Assembly: GCF_002950945.1 (NCBI RefSeq)
Contig: NZ_CP012673.1
Location: forward strand, 3,638,501 to 3,702,500
Source: Sorangium cellulosum
GTDB lineage: Bacteria > Myxococcota_A > Polyangia > Polyangiales > Polyangiaceae
Direction: 5' to 3'
DNA length: 64,000 nt
Positions 25,198-32,943 of the stretch are shown here, piece after piece. Every line of letters starts with the position of its first letter. The stretch's first letter is position 1. The position numbers and the translations under genes were made by a program. Under the pieces are notes generated by a model. It worked only from the letters and a program-made list of their open reading frames with translations, was not told the origin of the DNA and did no database searches.

Positions 25198-26502
25198 TCA
25201 GATCGCGCTCTCTGCCAGCCGCGCCTCGATCGCGAACGCGAAGGCCTTGAGCGCGTCGCGCTCCGTGACCTCGCCGCCGGCGCGCGCCCTCCGGACCGCG
25301 GCGCGGAAGCCGAGGTAGCGGCGCCCGTCCAGGCCGAGCAGCGCCGGCACCGTCGCGGGGTCGCGCGGCGCCTCCTTCGAGCCCGCGAGCTCCGCCGCCT
25401 TCGCGAAGATCCCCGCCACGAGCGCCTCGCAGCGCTCGAGCGCCACGGCGTACCGCTCCGCGGCGATCGCCGCCTCGATCTCCGCGACGCCCTCGCGCTC
25501 GGCGGTCGGCCACAGCGCGACGAACGAGAGGCCCGGCTGGGCGAGGTGCCTCGTCGCCGCGGACGGGCCGTCCGCGCGCGCCGTCGCCGGCGCGTCCCCC
25601 GGCGCGCCGCTCCGCCGGGCGGCGGCGAGCCGCAGCGACGACGCGAGGTCGCGGCTCGCCGGAGCCTTCACGCCGGCGGTGCGCGGCGCGAGCTCGCGGC
25701 CCGGGGATTCGGTCGCCACGGGCGCGTCTTCGCCCTCGCTCGGGTCGCCGATCGTCGAGTCCGGCGGCATGGACGACCACGGCCTGCTGGCCGGAGCGAG
25801 CCGCGAGATCACCGCGTCGAGCGGCGCGGACGGGGGCGGCGAGGCGTCGCGCAGCGCCCTGGCGAGCCCTCCCTCGATGGCGTCGAAGCCGCCGAGCCCG
25901 CCGCCCATCGCGTCGGGCAGCCGGCTCTCGAAGGCGCGCAGGACGATGGCGCTGATCTCCTCGAGCCCCTCGTAGAGGCCGAGCCCCGTCTTCGCCGACG
26001 TGCCCACGGAGAAGGCGCGGAGCGGGTTCAGCATGTCGTCGAGCTCCTCCAGCGGCAGGAGATCCGGCAGATCGCGCTTGTTGTGCTGGAAGATGAGCGG
26101 GATCTGCTGGAGCTGCCGCCCCTGCTCGGCGAGGTTCTCGCGCAGGTTCTCGAGGCTCTCCAGGTTCGCGTCGGCGCGGACCACCTGCGAGTCGCTGACG
26201 AACACGAGCCCGTCGGCGCCCGTGAGCACGAGCTTGCGCGTCGCGTTGAAGTAGACCTGCCCCGGCACCGTGAAGAGCTGGAGCCGCACGTTCATCCCCC
26301 GCAGCTGGGGCAGCCGCACCGGCAGGAAATCGAAGTAGAGCGTCCGATCGACGGGCGTCGCGAGCGACACGAGCTTGCCGCGGTACTCCGGCTTCGCCGT
26401 GGCGTGCAGGTACTCCAGCGTGGTCGTCTTGCCGCCCAGACCGGGCCCGTAATAGACGATCTTGAATACGAGCTCGCGCGACAGTGGGTTCACCGACGCC
26501 AT
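25198..26502 (-). CDS. MglA-like small GTPase with long C-terminal extension
   Basis: 434 residues. The first ~195 residues match the MglA subfamily of Ras-like GTPases that set polarity and gliding in myxobacteria: P-loop GPGLGGKTT (19-27), KLVSLATPVDRTLYFDFLP, switch II/G3 LFTVPGQVYFNATRK, VFVSDSQ, and G4 NKRD in IFQHNKRDLPDL. Classical MglA ends there. This protein continues with a Pro/Ala/Ser-rich, apparently disordered stretch (about 205-330) and a helical C-terminal domain (about 330-434, SFVALWPTAEREGVAEIEAA onward). No MglB-type activating protein is adjacent. It lies tail to tail with rodA and upstream of the PA14 lipoprotein is 120 bases of spacer. Role in polarity or envelope growth is inferred only. 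Confidence 0.88.
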   Translation of the reverse strand: MASVNPLSRELVFKIVYYGPGLGGKTTTLEYLHATAKPEYRGKLVSLATPVDRTLYFDFLPVRLPQLRGMNVRLQLFTVPGQVYFNATRKLVLTGADGLVFVSDSQVVRADANLESLENLRENLAEQGRQLQQIPLIFQHNKRDLPDLLPLEELDDMLNPLRAFSVGTSAKTGLGLYEGLEEISAIVLRAFESRLPDAMGGGLGGFDAIEGGLARALRDASPPPSAPLDAVISRLAPASRPWSSMPPDSTIGDPSEGEDAPVATESPGRELAPRTAGVKAPASRDLASSLRLAAARRSGAPGDAPATARADGPSAATRHLAQPGLSFVALWPTAEREGVAEIEAAIAAERYAVALERCEALVAGIFAKAAELAGSKEAPRDPATVPALLGLDGRRYLGFRAAVRRARAGGEVTERDALKAFAFAIEARLAESAI

Positions 26503-26622
26503 GGGCGGCGGCGACGATACACTGAAACGGGGATCGGGGGCGCCGCGGCGGCGTGCGCCGCGGCGTTCTTGCGCGCCGGCCCCGCTCCGCCCGCGCTCCG
26601 GAGGGCGGGCGGCGGCCGCGCG

Positions 26623-27333
26623 TCAGCGGCTTCCGACGAGCGGCTCGAGCTTGTCCTTCTGTCCCATGAGGACGCTGAGCGCGACCTGGCCCCGCTCGGC
26701 CTGGAAGTAGTCGAGCTGCAGCCGGTGTGTCCCCTCGGAGAGCCGGACCTCTCCGTCCGCGCTCTTCGCGGTGTGGACGCCGTCGTTCGCGACGACGAGC
26801 TTGTCGTCGATGTAGAGGTTGGCGCCGTCGTCCGAGGTGACCCGGAACTGGAACACACCGTCGCTCGGCACCTTGAACTCGCCCTCGAAGCGGATCGCGA
26901 ACCACTCGTTCTGCAGGAGCGCGCCGGGGAAGCCGCCGGAGAACTCCTGCGTTTTGACCTCGAACCGGTCCGTGTACAGCTTCGCGAACGGCAGGCGGTT
27001 GTCGAAGCTCGGGAGCTTCTTGCTGTTCTCGGGGATCACGTACACGAGGCCCCGGAAGGCGGCGGTCTCCCCGCTGCCGAACACGGTCTTGGCGGTGATC
27101 GTGGGCGCGTTGCTCGCCGGCAGGCGCCACTTCGGGAGCTTGCGGCGCTCCGGCTCCGGGTCGGGCTTCGCCGGCTTGCGGGTCCTGGGCTTGGACGCGG
27201 TCTTGGTCGTGGTCTTGGCAGGGGGCGGCGTGGCCTCCGCCGGGGAGTCGCTGCTCTGGATGGTGACGTGACAGCCGCTGAGAAGCGCCGCGGCGAGCAC
27301 GCACGAGGCGATGTGCGATGAGGTTCGGACCAT
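26623..27333 (-). CDS. PA14-domain lipoprotein
   Basis: 236 residues. Signal peptide with lipobox ALLSGC (Cys at about residue 21), then a Pro/Lys/Thr-rich spacer (PPPAKTTTKTASKPRTRKP) that could cross the peptidoglycan. A PA14-like beta-sandwich follows at about 130-225: GGFPGALLQNEWFAIRFEGE, VTSDDGANLYIDDKLVV, DGEVRLSEGTHRLQLDYFQ. PA14 domains usually bind carbohydrate, and the DDG loop is the typical Ca-binding position. ATG 27333 is preceded by AGGAGA. Probably surface or periplasmic sugar binding; partner unknown. Confidence 0.85.
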   Translation of the reverse strand: MVRTSSHIASCVLAAALLSGCHVTIQSSDSPAEATPPPAKTTTKTASKPRTRKPAKPDPEPERRKLPKWRLPASNAPTITAKTVFGSGETAAFRGLVYVIPENSKKLPSFDNRLPFAKLYTDRFEVKTQEFSGGFPGALLQNEWFAIRFEGEFKVPSDGVFQFRVTSDDGANLYIDDKLVVANDGVHTAKSADGEVRLSEGTHRLQLDYFQAERGQVALSVLMGQKDKLEPLVGSR

Positions 27334-27436
27334 GACGTCTCCTGGGAGGGAACGGACGGGCGGCCCGCCGCCCACGTGAAGCGAGGTTGGCGCTTAGACG
27401 GTCGACAGGGGCGCGGCAATCACGGCTTCAGCGGCG

Positions 27437-28432
27437 TCACGAGCCGTCCGGACCGGTCGTGGCGACCGGGCCGATCCGTCGCCCCTCGATCGCTGGCGCC
27501 GGGCGCGGGCGTCCCTCCGGGCGCTCCCCTCGCGGGGGCGCTTCCAGCTGCGAGAGCCGCCCGCGCGGCTCGGCCGCGCGCCACGCCGGCGAGCGCTGGG
27601 CGAGGGCGAGCACGGCGACGCAGGCGAGCACGCTGGCGAGCGCGCCGAGGTTGACCACCCCCTCGTACCGCCCCCGGGCCGGCCCCGCGTAGCTCAGCCC
27701 GAGCAGCACGCCGCTGACCAGGCCGCCCAGGTGCGCGGCGTTGTTGATGCGGATCTCGTTGGAGAACGCGTTCACGACGAAGCCGAAGAGCACGATGTAG
27801 AAGGCGGCCTGGAGGGCGAGGTCCTTCCAGCGCGGGTCGCGGCGGCGGAGCAGCCACCCGAGCAAGAGGCCCAGCACGCCGAACACCGCGCCGCTCGCGC
27901 CCGCGGTGTACATCAGCTCGGGCTGCACGAAGAGGTTCCAGGCCGCGCTCGCCGCGAAGCCGAACAGCCCCGTGAGCACGTACGCGATCGCGAAGCGCGC
28001 CGAGCCGACGGCGGGCTCGGCGGCGCGGGCGAGCAGCCCCAGCGACAGCATGTTCATGCCGAAGTGGAGGACGTCGATGTGGACGAACACCGCAGAGAGC
28101 AGCCGGAACGGCTCGAACGGCTCGCCGGGCTCAATGCGGAGCGCGCCGAAGCGGAGGTAGTTCGACCGGTCCCACCGCGCCAGCGGGCCGAAGCCCTGGG
28201 CGCGCGCGGCCAGCAGTTGCCCCACGAACACGAACGACGTCAGCGCGCCCAGGATCTTGGTCGCGAGCAGGCTCCGCCCGTCGAGGATCCCTCTCACCTG
28301 CGCCGCGTAGGGGGCGGGCGCCGAGAACTGGGCGCCGCAGCGGATGCAGCGGTCGAAGTCGCTTCCGTTGAGGGCGCCGCAGCGCGGACAGTGCAGCGCG
28401 CGCCCCCGCGCGCCGGGCGGTCTCGCTGTCAC
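27437..28432 (-). CDS. Rhomboid-family intramembrane serine protease with N-terminal zinc ribbon
   Basis: About 331 residues from a GTG at 28432. The N-terminus has a zinc ribbon (CPRCGALNG and CIRCGAQF). The rhomboid core has six or more helices with HIDVLHFGMNMLSLG, the catalytic Ser in GASGAVFGVLG and the catalytic His in NNAAHLGGLVSG. The C-terminal tail is Arg/Pro-rich and cytoplasmic. The start is uncertain: the open frame runs to a TTG at 28573, and no good ribosome site precedes GTG 28432. Rhomboids cleave membrane helices; a neighbouring membrane protein could be a substrate, but nothing in the sequence proves this. Confidence 0.88.
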   Translation of the reverse strand: MTARPPGARGRALHCPRCGALNGSDFDRCIRCGAQFSAPAPYAAQVRGILDGRSLLATKILGALTSFVFVGQLLAARAQGFGPLARWDRSNYLRFGALRIEPGEPFEPFRLLSAVFVHIDVLHFGMNMLSLGLLARAAEPAVGSARFAIAYVLTGLFGFAASAAWNLFVQPELMYTAGASGAVFGVLGLLLGWLLRRRDPRWKDLALQAAFYIVLFGFVVNAFSNEIRINNAAHLGGLVSGVLLGLSYAGPARGRYEGVVNLGALASVLACVAVLALAQRSPAWRAAEPRGRLSQLEAPPRGERPEGRPRPAPAIEGRRIGPVATTGPDGS

Positions 28433-28772
28433 AGGGCAGTCCCGAGGAGGTGCCCGTCGCCGAGGGGTGCGCGGGACATGGACGTTGTATCGAGGGTCAC
28501 GAGGCTCCTTGTCACGGCGGATGCGCGCCGTCGAGTCCAGCTCAATGTGGCGGCTTTTGTCCGTAAGGTCCAAGGCTTTGGCCCGTTGTCAGGGTGTGGA
28601 TGCGGCAGCCCTCCCGCGCTCGACCCTGGCGACCCCGTGGCGCGCTCTGCCGTTCCGCGCGCCCCTCGGCGTCGGCCCGCGCGCCCCTCGCGCCCGCCCC
28701 CCGCGCGCGCGCGCCGCGGGGGCGCGGTGGACATCGGTGCGATCCGCGCCACGTCCGGGTATCGTCGCCGGC
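28433..28772. other. Divergent region between rhomboid and ECF sigma genes
   Basis: About 340 bases, some of which may encode the N-terminus of the rhomboid if the TTG start is used. No clear promoter pair found on either strand, which would be natural if the sigma factor reads a non-housekeeping promoter in front of its own gene. Confidence 0.4.
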
Positions 28773-29411
28773 GTGACGGCGGTGGCGGCGGCGAGGCCCG
28801 ATCTCGAGGCGGAGCGTCTGCAGTGCGAGCGCGCTGCCCAGGGCGATCGCGCCGCGCTCGGGCAGCTGCTCCGGAAGTACGGGCCCGCGCTGTACCGCTC
28901 GGTGCTGCTGCCGCGCCTCGGCTCCGACGCGGTCGCGCAGGACGCGCTGGCCGAGACGTACGCGCGCGTGGTCGAGCGGTTCTCGCAGTTCCAGTGGCAG
29001 AGCTGCGGCCTCTACCCGTGGCTCCGGGTGATCGCGCTGCGCATCGCGCTCGACATGCTCCGCGCGCGCCGCCGCGAGGCGCTCTTCGATCCCGAGGATC
29101 TGCAGCGCGAGATCGACGCCGCGGAGACCGATTTCACCGCCCGCGGCGAGGTCGAGCTCTGCGAGAAGCGCGACCTCGCGGACGCGAGGGCGCGCGTCGA
29201 GGACGCGCTCGGGCGCCTCAACCCGCGCTACGCGGAGGCGATCCGGCTCCGGGTGCTCGAGGAGCGGCCCCGCGACGAGGTGGCCCTCGCGCTCGGGGTC
29301 AGCGTGGCGACGTTCGACGTCGTCCTGCACCGCGCCATGACGGCGCTGAAGAAGGTGCTCGCCGCGGGGGTTGCCGCCCCGCGGGCGGAGCCCAAGGAAG
29401 GGGCGCGATGA
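28773..29411 (+). CDS. ECF-type RNA polymerase sigma factor
   Basis: 212 residues. Region 2 is LGQLLRKYGPALYRSVLLPR to QDALAETYARVVERF and PWLRVIALRIALDMLRARRR; region 4 is ALGRLNPRYAEAIRLRVLEE followed by the helix-turn-helix ALGVSVATFDVVLHRAMTAL. No region 1 or 3, so an ECF group factor. GTG 28773 is chosen as the start just before the conserved part; the upstream frame is Arg/Pro-rich and not credible. Its stop overlaps the next gene by four bases (ATGA), and that gene encodes a membrane protein in the position of an anti-sigma factor. Confidence 0.85.
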   Translation: MTAVAAARPDLEAERLQCERAAQGDRAALGQLLRKYGPALYRSVLLPRLGSDAVAQDALAETYARVVERFSQFQWQSCGLYPWLRVIALRIALDMLRARRREALFDPEDLQREIDAAETDFTARGEVELCEKRDLADARARVEDALGRLNPRYAEAIRLRVLEERPRDEVALALGVSVATFDVVLHRAMTALKKVLAAGVAAPRAEPKEGAR

Positions 29412-30307
29412 AGCCGCGGCAGCCAGCGGATCCGCGCTCCTCGCCGGCCGGAGACGGCGCCGCGCCGCGCCGCGCCGGACCGGATCGCGACCGGCGGCTC
29501 GCGCTCGTCGCGCCCGGGTCAGCGCCGGCGGCGCCCGCCGCGCCCGAGGTGGATCCGTTCGCGCCCGCGTCGGACGACGAGCTCCGCGCCGCGCGCGCGC
29601 TCGCCGAGGCGCTGGAGCAGGGCGAGGTCCCGCTCGCGGCCGCGCTCCAGGCGGCGGCTCGGCCGGTCGGGCTCGACAGGGCGGATCACGAGGCATTGCT
29701 CGCGCGCGCCCTGGGCGATCTGCGCGACGAGGACGCGCCGCCCACGAAGGCCGAGCAGCGCGCCGCGGATCGGCTGCGGGAGGCGCTCGAGCGCGGCGCT
29801 TCGGGCGAGGGCGCTCCGGGGCGGGGGGCCGGCGCGGGAGGCGAGGGGGATCTCGGCGCGCGCGACGAGCTCGCGGAGCTCGCCGGCGCGCTCCGAGCTG
29901 CGTGGCGACCGGCGCCGCTCGCGGAGCTCCGGGGCCGCGCGCTCGTCGAGCGGGCCCTCGGCGCGCCGTCCGAGCAGCGCAGCCGGCGCGCCGCGCCGAT
30001 CACCCGGCGCATCGCGCCGATCACGATGGCGGCGCTCTCGACCCTCGCGGCGGCCGCGGCGGTCGCGGCGCTGATGTTCGGCGAGATCAGGGACGAGCGC
30101 GCGTCCGTCGCGCGCGCGCCTGCCGCGCCTGGCGCGGCGCTCGCGCCGCTGCCCTCGCTCGTCGAGGCGCGCTCGACCGCCGCGCTCTTCGATCCGGCGG
30201 CGCCGTTCCCCAGGGAGGGCGGCCAGACGGCGCGGATCGATCGCATCACGGCCGCGCGTGCGGCCGACCTGCGCCAGAACCGGTACGCGGCCTGGGGGGT
30301 GCGTTGA
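29408..30307 (+). CDS. Single-pass membrane protein, likely anti-sigma factor of the preceding ECF sigma
   Basis: 299 residues with no strongly recognisable family. The N-terminal ~195 residues are Ala/Arg/Glu-rich and probably cytoplasmic and helical (DDELRAARALAEALEQGEVP, DRADHEALLARALGDL). One membrane helix follows (about 199-220, ITMAALSTLAAAAAVAALMF), then a periplasmic tail of about 80 residues ending QNRYAAWGVR. Size, topology and a four-base overlap with the sigma gene are the usual anti-sigma arrangement. No zinc-binding HxxxCxxC motif of the ZAS type is seen. The next gene begins in the stop codon (TGATG). Confidence 0.65.
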   Translation: MKPRQPADPRSSPAGDGAAPRRAGPDRDRRLALVAPGSAPAAPAAPEVDPFAPASDDELRAARALAEALEQGEVPLAAALQAAARPVGLDRADHEALLARALGDLRDEDAPPTKAEQRAADRLREALERGASGEGAPGRGAGAGGEGDLGARDELAELAGALRAAWRPAPLAELRGRALVERALGAPSEQRSRRAAPITRRIAPITMAALSTLAAAAAVAALMFGEIRDERASVARAPAAPGAALAPLPSLVEARSTAALFDPAAPFPREGGQTARIDRITAARAADLRQNRYAAWGVR

Positions 30308-30909
30308 TGCCGCGCGCGCGCTTCGCGGCCGCGTGCCTCGGGCTCGTCGCGGCGGCGCTCCTCGGGTGCTCCCGGGGCGACGCGCCGTCGCCCGGCGCCG
30401 GTTCTCCTGCAGAGCCGGCGTGCGCGTGCGCCCCGGCGCAGGTCGTCGATCCGACGCTGCTCGCGTTCCTCTCGAGGGCGCGTGCCGCCCACCACGCCGC
30501 CGACGTGGCGCTCGACGCCGGCGACCGCGCCGCGGCGATCCGCGCGCTCGAGGGGATCATCGCCGCGCCGAGGCCGCCGGGGACGCCGCCCGAGGTCGTG
30601 GAGGTAACGGCGGACACCTACGCCCGGCTGGCGGAGCTCCGGAGCGAGGCCGGCGAGTTCGACGCCGCGGCGCGCGATGTCGAGGCGGGCCTCAAGCTGG
30701 CGCCCGCGCCCTCTCACTACGAGGGGCACCTCTACGAGGTCGCGGGCGTCGTCGAGGAGCGCCGCGCCAAGGCGCTGGAGGAGCGGGGCGATCGCGACGG
30801 GGCGGCCGGCGCCCGGAGGCGCGCGGTCGCGCTGCTGGAGCGGGCGATCTCGATCCAGGACCGGGTCATCACCGAGGCGCTGAAGGGCGCCCCGGAAACG
30901 CCGCGCTGA
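30307..30909 (+). CDS. TPR-like helical lipoprotein of the ECF sigma operon
   Basis: 200 residues. Signal peptide with lipobox LLGC (Cys at about 21), a short spacer rich in Pro and Cys (ACACAP), then helical repeats resembling TPRs: RAAHHAADVALDAGDRAAAIRALEGI and ADTYARLAELRSEAGEFDAAARDVEAGLKL in part, ending AISIQDRVITEALK. It overlaps the anti-sigma-like gene by one base, so the three genes are one unit and it may be a periplasmic sensor or the system's output. No known family. Confidence 0.7.
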   Translation: MPRARFAAACLGLVAAALLGCSRGDAPSPGAGSPAEPACACAPAQVVDPTLLAFLSRARAAHHAADVALDAGDRAAAIRALEGIIAAPRPPGTPPEVVEVTADTYARLAELRSEAGEFDAAARDVEAGLKLAPAPSHYEGHLYEVAGVVEERRAKALEERGDRDGAAGARRRAVALLERAISIQDRVITEALKGAPETPR

Positions 30910-31000
30910 AGCGCGCGCCGTGGTCTCTCCTTGCGACGGGAATTGCGACGGGCGCGCGTTCCTCGTTAGACTCGCCGGGAGGGGGCCGCTGCCCGACCCG

Positions 31001-32791
31001 ATGACGTTGCGCGTTCCAAGGCCGAAACCCGGGTGTGATCTCCGATCGCTCCCGCTGAAACCCGCCGAGGCGTTCCTCCTCTCTCGGATCGATGGCGTCC
31101 TGACTGAACGGGATCTGTCCTTGATCACGGGCATGTCGCAGGGCGACACCGTCCAGGTGTTGCGCCGGCTGCGCGAGCTCGGCGCGATCGTGCTGGACGG
31201 CGAGTCCTCGGTTCCTCCGCCGCCGCGGGGCGCGTCCGACGGCACGCGGCGCACGGCGGCGCCGGACGCAGAGCGGACGTTGTCGTCCGGGGGCGAGTCC
31301 ATCCCGCTCGGCCGGGATGCACTGCAGCACATGGACTCCCCGCCGCTCTACGATCCTGCCGAGCTCGACGAGCCGGTCGAGCTCGCCCCTGACCGGAAGC
31401 GGCGGATCCTCGACCTCTACTACCGGCTCGAGGATCTCACCTACTACGAGCTGCTCGGGGTCTCGGACCAGGCCGACAAGAAGCAGATCAAGAGCGCCTA
31501 TTACCTGCTCGCGCCGGAGTTCCACCCGGACACCTACTTCCGCAAGCAGCTCGGTTCGTACAAGCAGAAGATCGAGGCAGTCTTCACGCGCATCACGCTG
31601 GCGCACGACACGCTGACGTCGAAGCAGCGGCGCGCCGAGTACGACGTGTACCTCGAGCAGACGCACAAGAACCGGACGATGGCGGCGCTGATCGAGCAGA
31701 CGCCCCGCGACATCGCCATGATCACCTCGGCCGTCGACGCGACGGTGCGCGCCGCCTTCGCCGAGCCGCGCGACTCCATCCCGTCTCCGGGACGTTACTC
31801 CGAGCGCGCGCTCGTCGCGCCCGTGGACGCGCGCGCGCCCGCCGAGGCGGTCGCGGCGGTTGCGCCGGCGCCGGCGGTTGCGCCAGCGCAGCCGCTGTAC
31901 GAGCGCGGCGCGCCCGGAAACGGGAGCCCGCCGCCGCGGCCCGCGGCGCCCGAGGCCCCCGCGGTCGTCCATGGGTCGAGCGCGCCGAATGCGCCCACCG
32001 CCAGAGACCGGCGCGAGACGTTCGCGCGGAAGCTCACCGGGGGCCTCAAACGCCCGCCTCCGGCGAGCGCGGCGAGCGCGGCGAGCGCGGCGAGCGCGGC
32101 GAGCGCGGCGAGCGCGCCGCCCCCCGCGCCCGCGCCCGTGGCAGCGGCGCCGCCGCCGCCCCGGATCCCGATCGGCACCCGCTCGCCCGAGTCGGCGAGG
32201 GCCGTCGAGGTGCTCAAGGCGCGGTACGACTCGGCGCGCAGCGAGGCGCTCCGGGGCCAGATCGCCCGGTACGCCGACGCGGCCCGGATCGCGCTGGATC
32301 GCAAGGACTACGCTGGCGCGACCAACGCCTACCGCATCGCCGCCTCGCTCGCCCCGGACGACCTCGAGCTCCAGAAGGCGTCGGCCGAGGTGCAGCGCCT
32401 CGCGGCGGCGGCGCTGGCCGAAGGCTACCTCAAGCAGGCGCAGTACGAGGCGCAGAACGGGCGCTGGGTCGAGGCGGCGCTGAGCTATGCGAAGGTGTGC
32501 AACGGCCGGCCCGACGACGCGGCCGCGCACGAGCGGGTCGCCTACGCGGTGCTGCAGACCGGCGAGAACACCCGGCGGGCGGTGGAGTTCGCGCGGCGCG
32601 CGGTGGAGCTCATGCCGGCGTCGGTGGAGTACCGGCTGACGCTCGCGCTCGCGTACACCGCCGCGGGGCTCACGAAGAGCGCGGTCGGCGAGCTCGACCG
32701 CGCCGCCGAGCTCGCGGGGAGCGATGCGCGGATGCGCAGCCTCGTCGCCCAGGCGCGCGAGCAGGCCAAGAGGACCGGGAAGCAAGTCTAG
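31001..32791 (+). CDS. J-domain co-chaperone with N-terminal winged-helix-like domain and C-terminal TPR repeats
   Basis: 596 residues from ATG 31001 (a GTG at 30920 is possible but has no RBS). Residues ~10-70 form a small domain, DLRSLPLKPAEAFLLSRIDG followed by LSLITGMSQGDTVQVLRRLRELGAIVLDG. It resembles the winged-helix-like domain common in myxobacterial regulators. The J domain (about 140-205) has YELLGVSDQADKKQIKSAYY and the essential HPD at 175-177. A disordered Ala/Pro region follows, including six copies of a 9-bp repeat. Residues ~400-590 are TPR-like (AARIALDRKDYAGATNAYRI, EFARRAVELMPASVEYRLTL). A dnaK gene follows 152 bases later, so this is its likely co-chaperone, with the TPRs for client binding. 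Confidence 0.88.
   Translation: MTLRVPRPKPGCDLRSLPLKPAEAFLLSRIDGVLTERDLSLITGMSQGDTVQVLRRLRELGAIVLDGESSVPPPPRGASDGTRRTAAPDAERTLSSGGESIPLGRDALQHMDSPPLYDPAELDEPVELAPDRKRRILDLYYRLEDLTYYELLGVSDQADKKQIKSAYYLLAPEFHPDTYFRKQLGSYKQKIEAVFTRITLAHDTLTSKQRRAEYDVYLEQTHKNRTMAALIEQTPRDIAMITSAVDATVRAAFAEPRDSIPSPGRYSERALVAPVDARAPAEAVAAVAPAPAVAPAQPLYERGAPGNGSPPPRPAAPEAPAVVHGSSAPNAPTARDRRETFARKLTGGLKRPPPASAASAASAASAASAASAPPPAPAPVAAAPPPPRIPIGTRSPESARAVEVLKARYDSARSEALRGQIARYADAARIALDRKDYAGATNAYRIAASLAPDDLELQKASAEVQRLAAAALAEGYLKQAQYEAQNGRWVEAALSYAKVCNGRPDDAAAHERVAYAVLQTGENTRRAVEFARRAVELMPASVEYRLTLALAYTAAGLTKSAVGELDRAAELAGSDARMRSLVAQAREQAKRTGKQV
32063..32117 (+). repeat. 9-bp in-frame tandem repeat inside the J-domain gene
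   Basis: GCGAGCGCG repeated six times, encoding (Ala-Ser-Ala)n in the linker between J domain and TPRs. Exact copies suggest recent slippage; copy number is likely variable between strains. Confidence 0.85.
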
Positions 32792-32943
32792 CGCCGATGG
32801 GCCGCGGAGGTCCACGGCGGGCGGGGGGCGGCGCCTTCCACAGGGGTTGCGCACGATTGGGCCGCTCGGATCCGCGAAACGTTCTAGCATCGTGACCTCG
32901 GCGGCCCTCGGGGCCGGAGACCACAAGAGGAGCAGCGGCATCG

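Noticed and set aside
28344..28772. N-terminal extension of the ECF sigma factor
   Set aside because: The in-frame upstream sequence is Arg/Pro-rich, overlaps the rhomboid gene antisense and has no sigma region.
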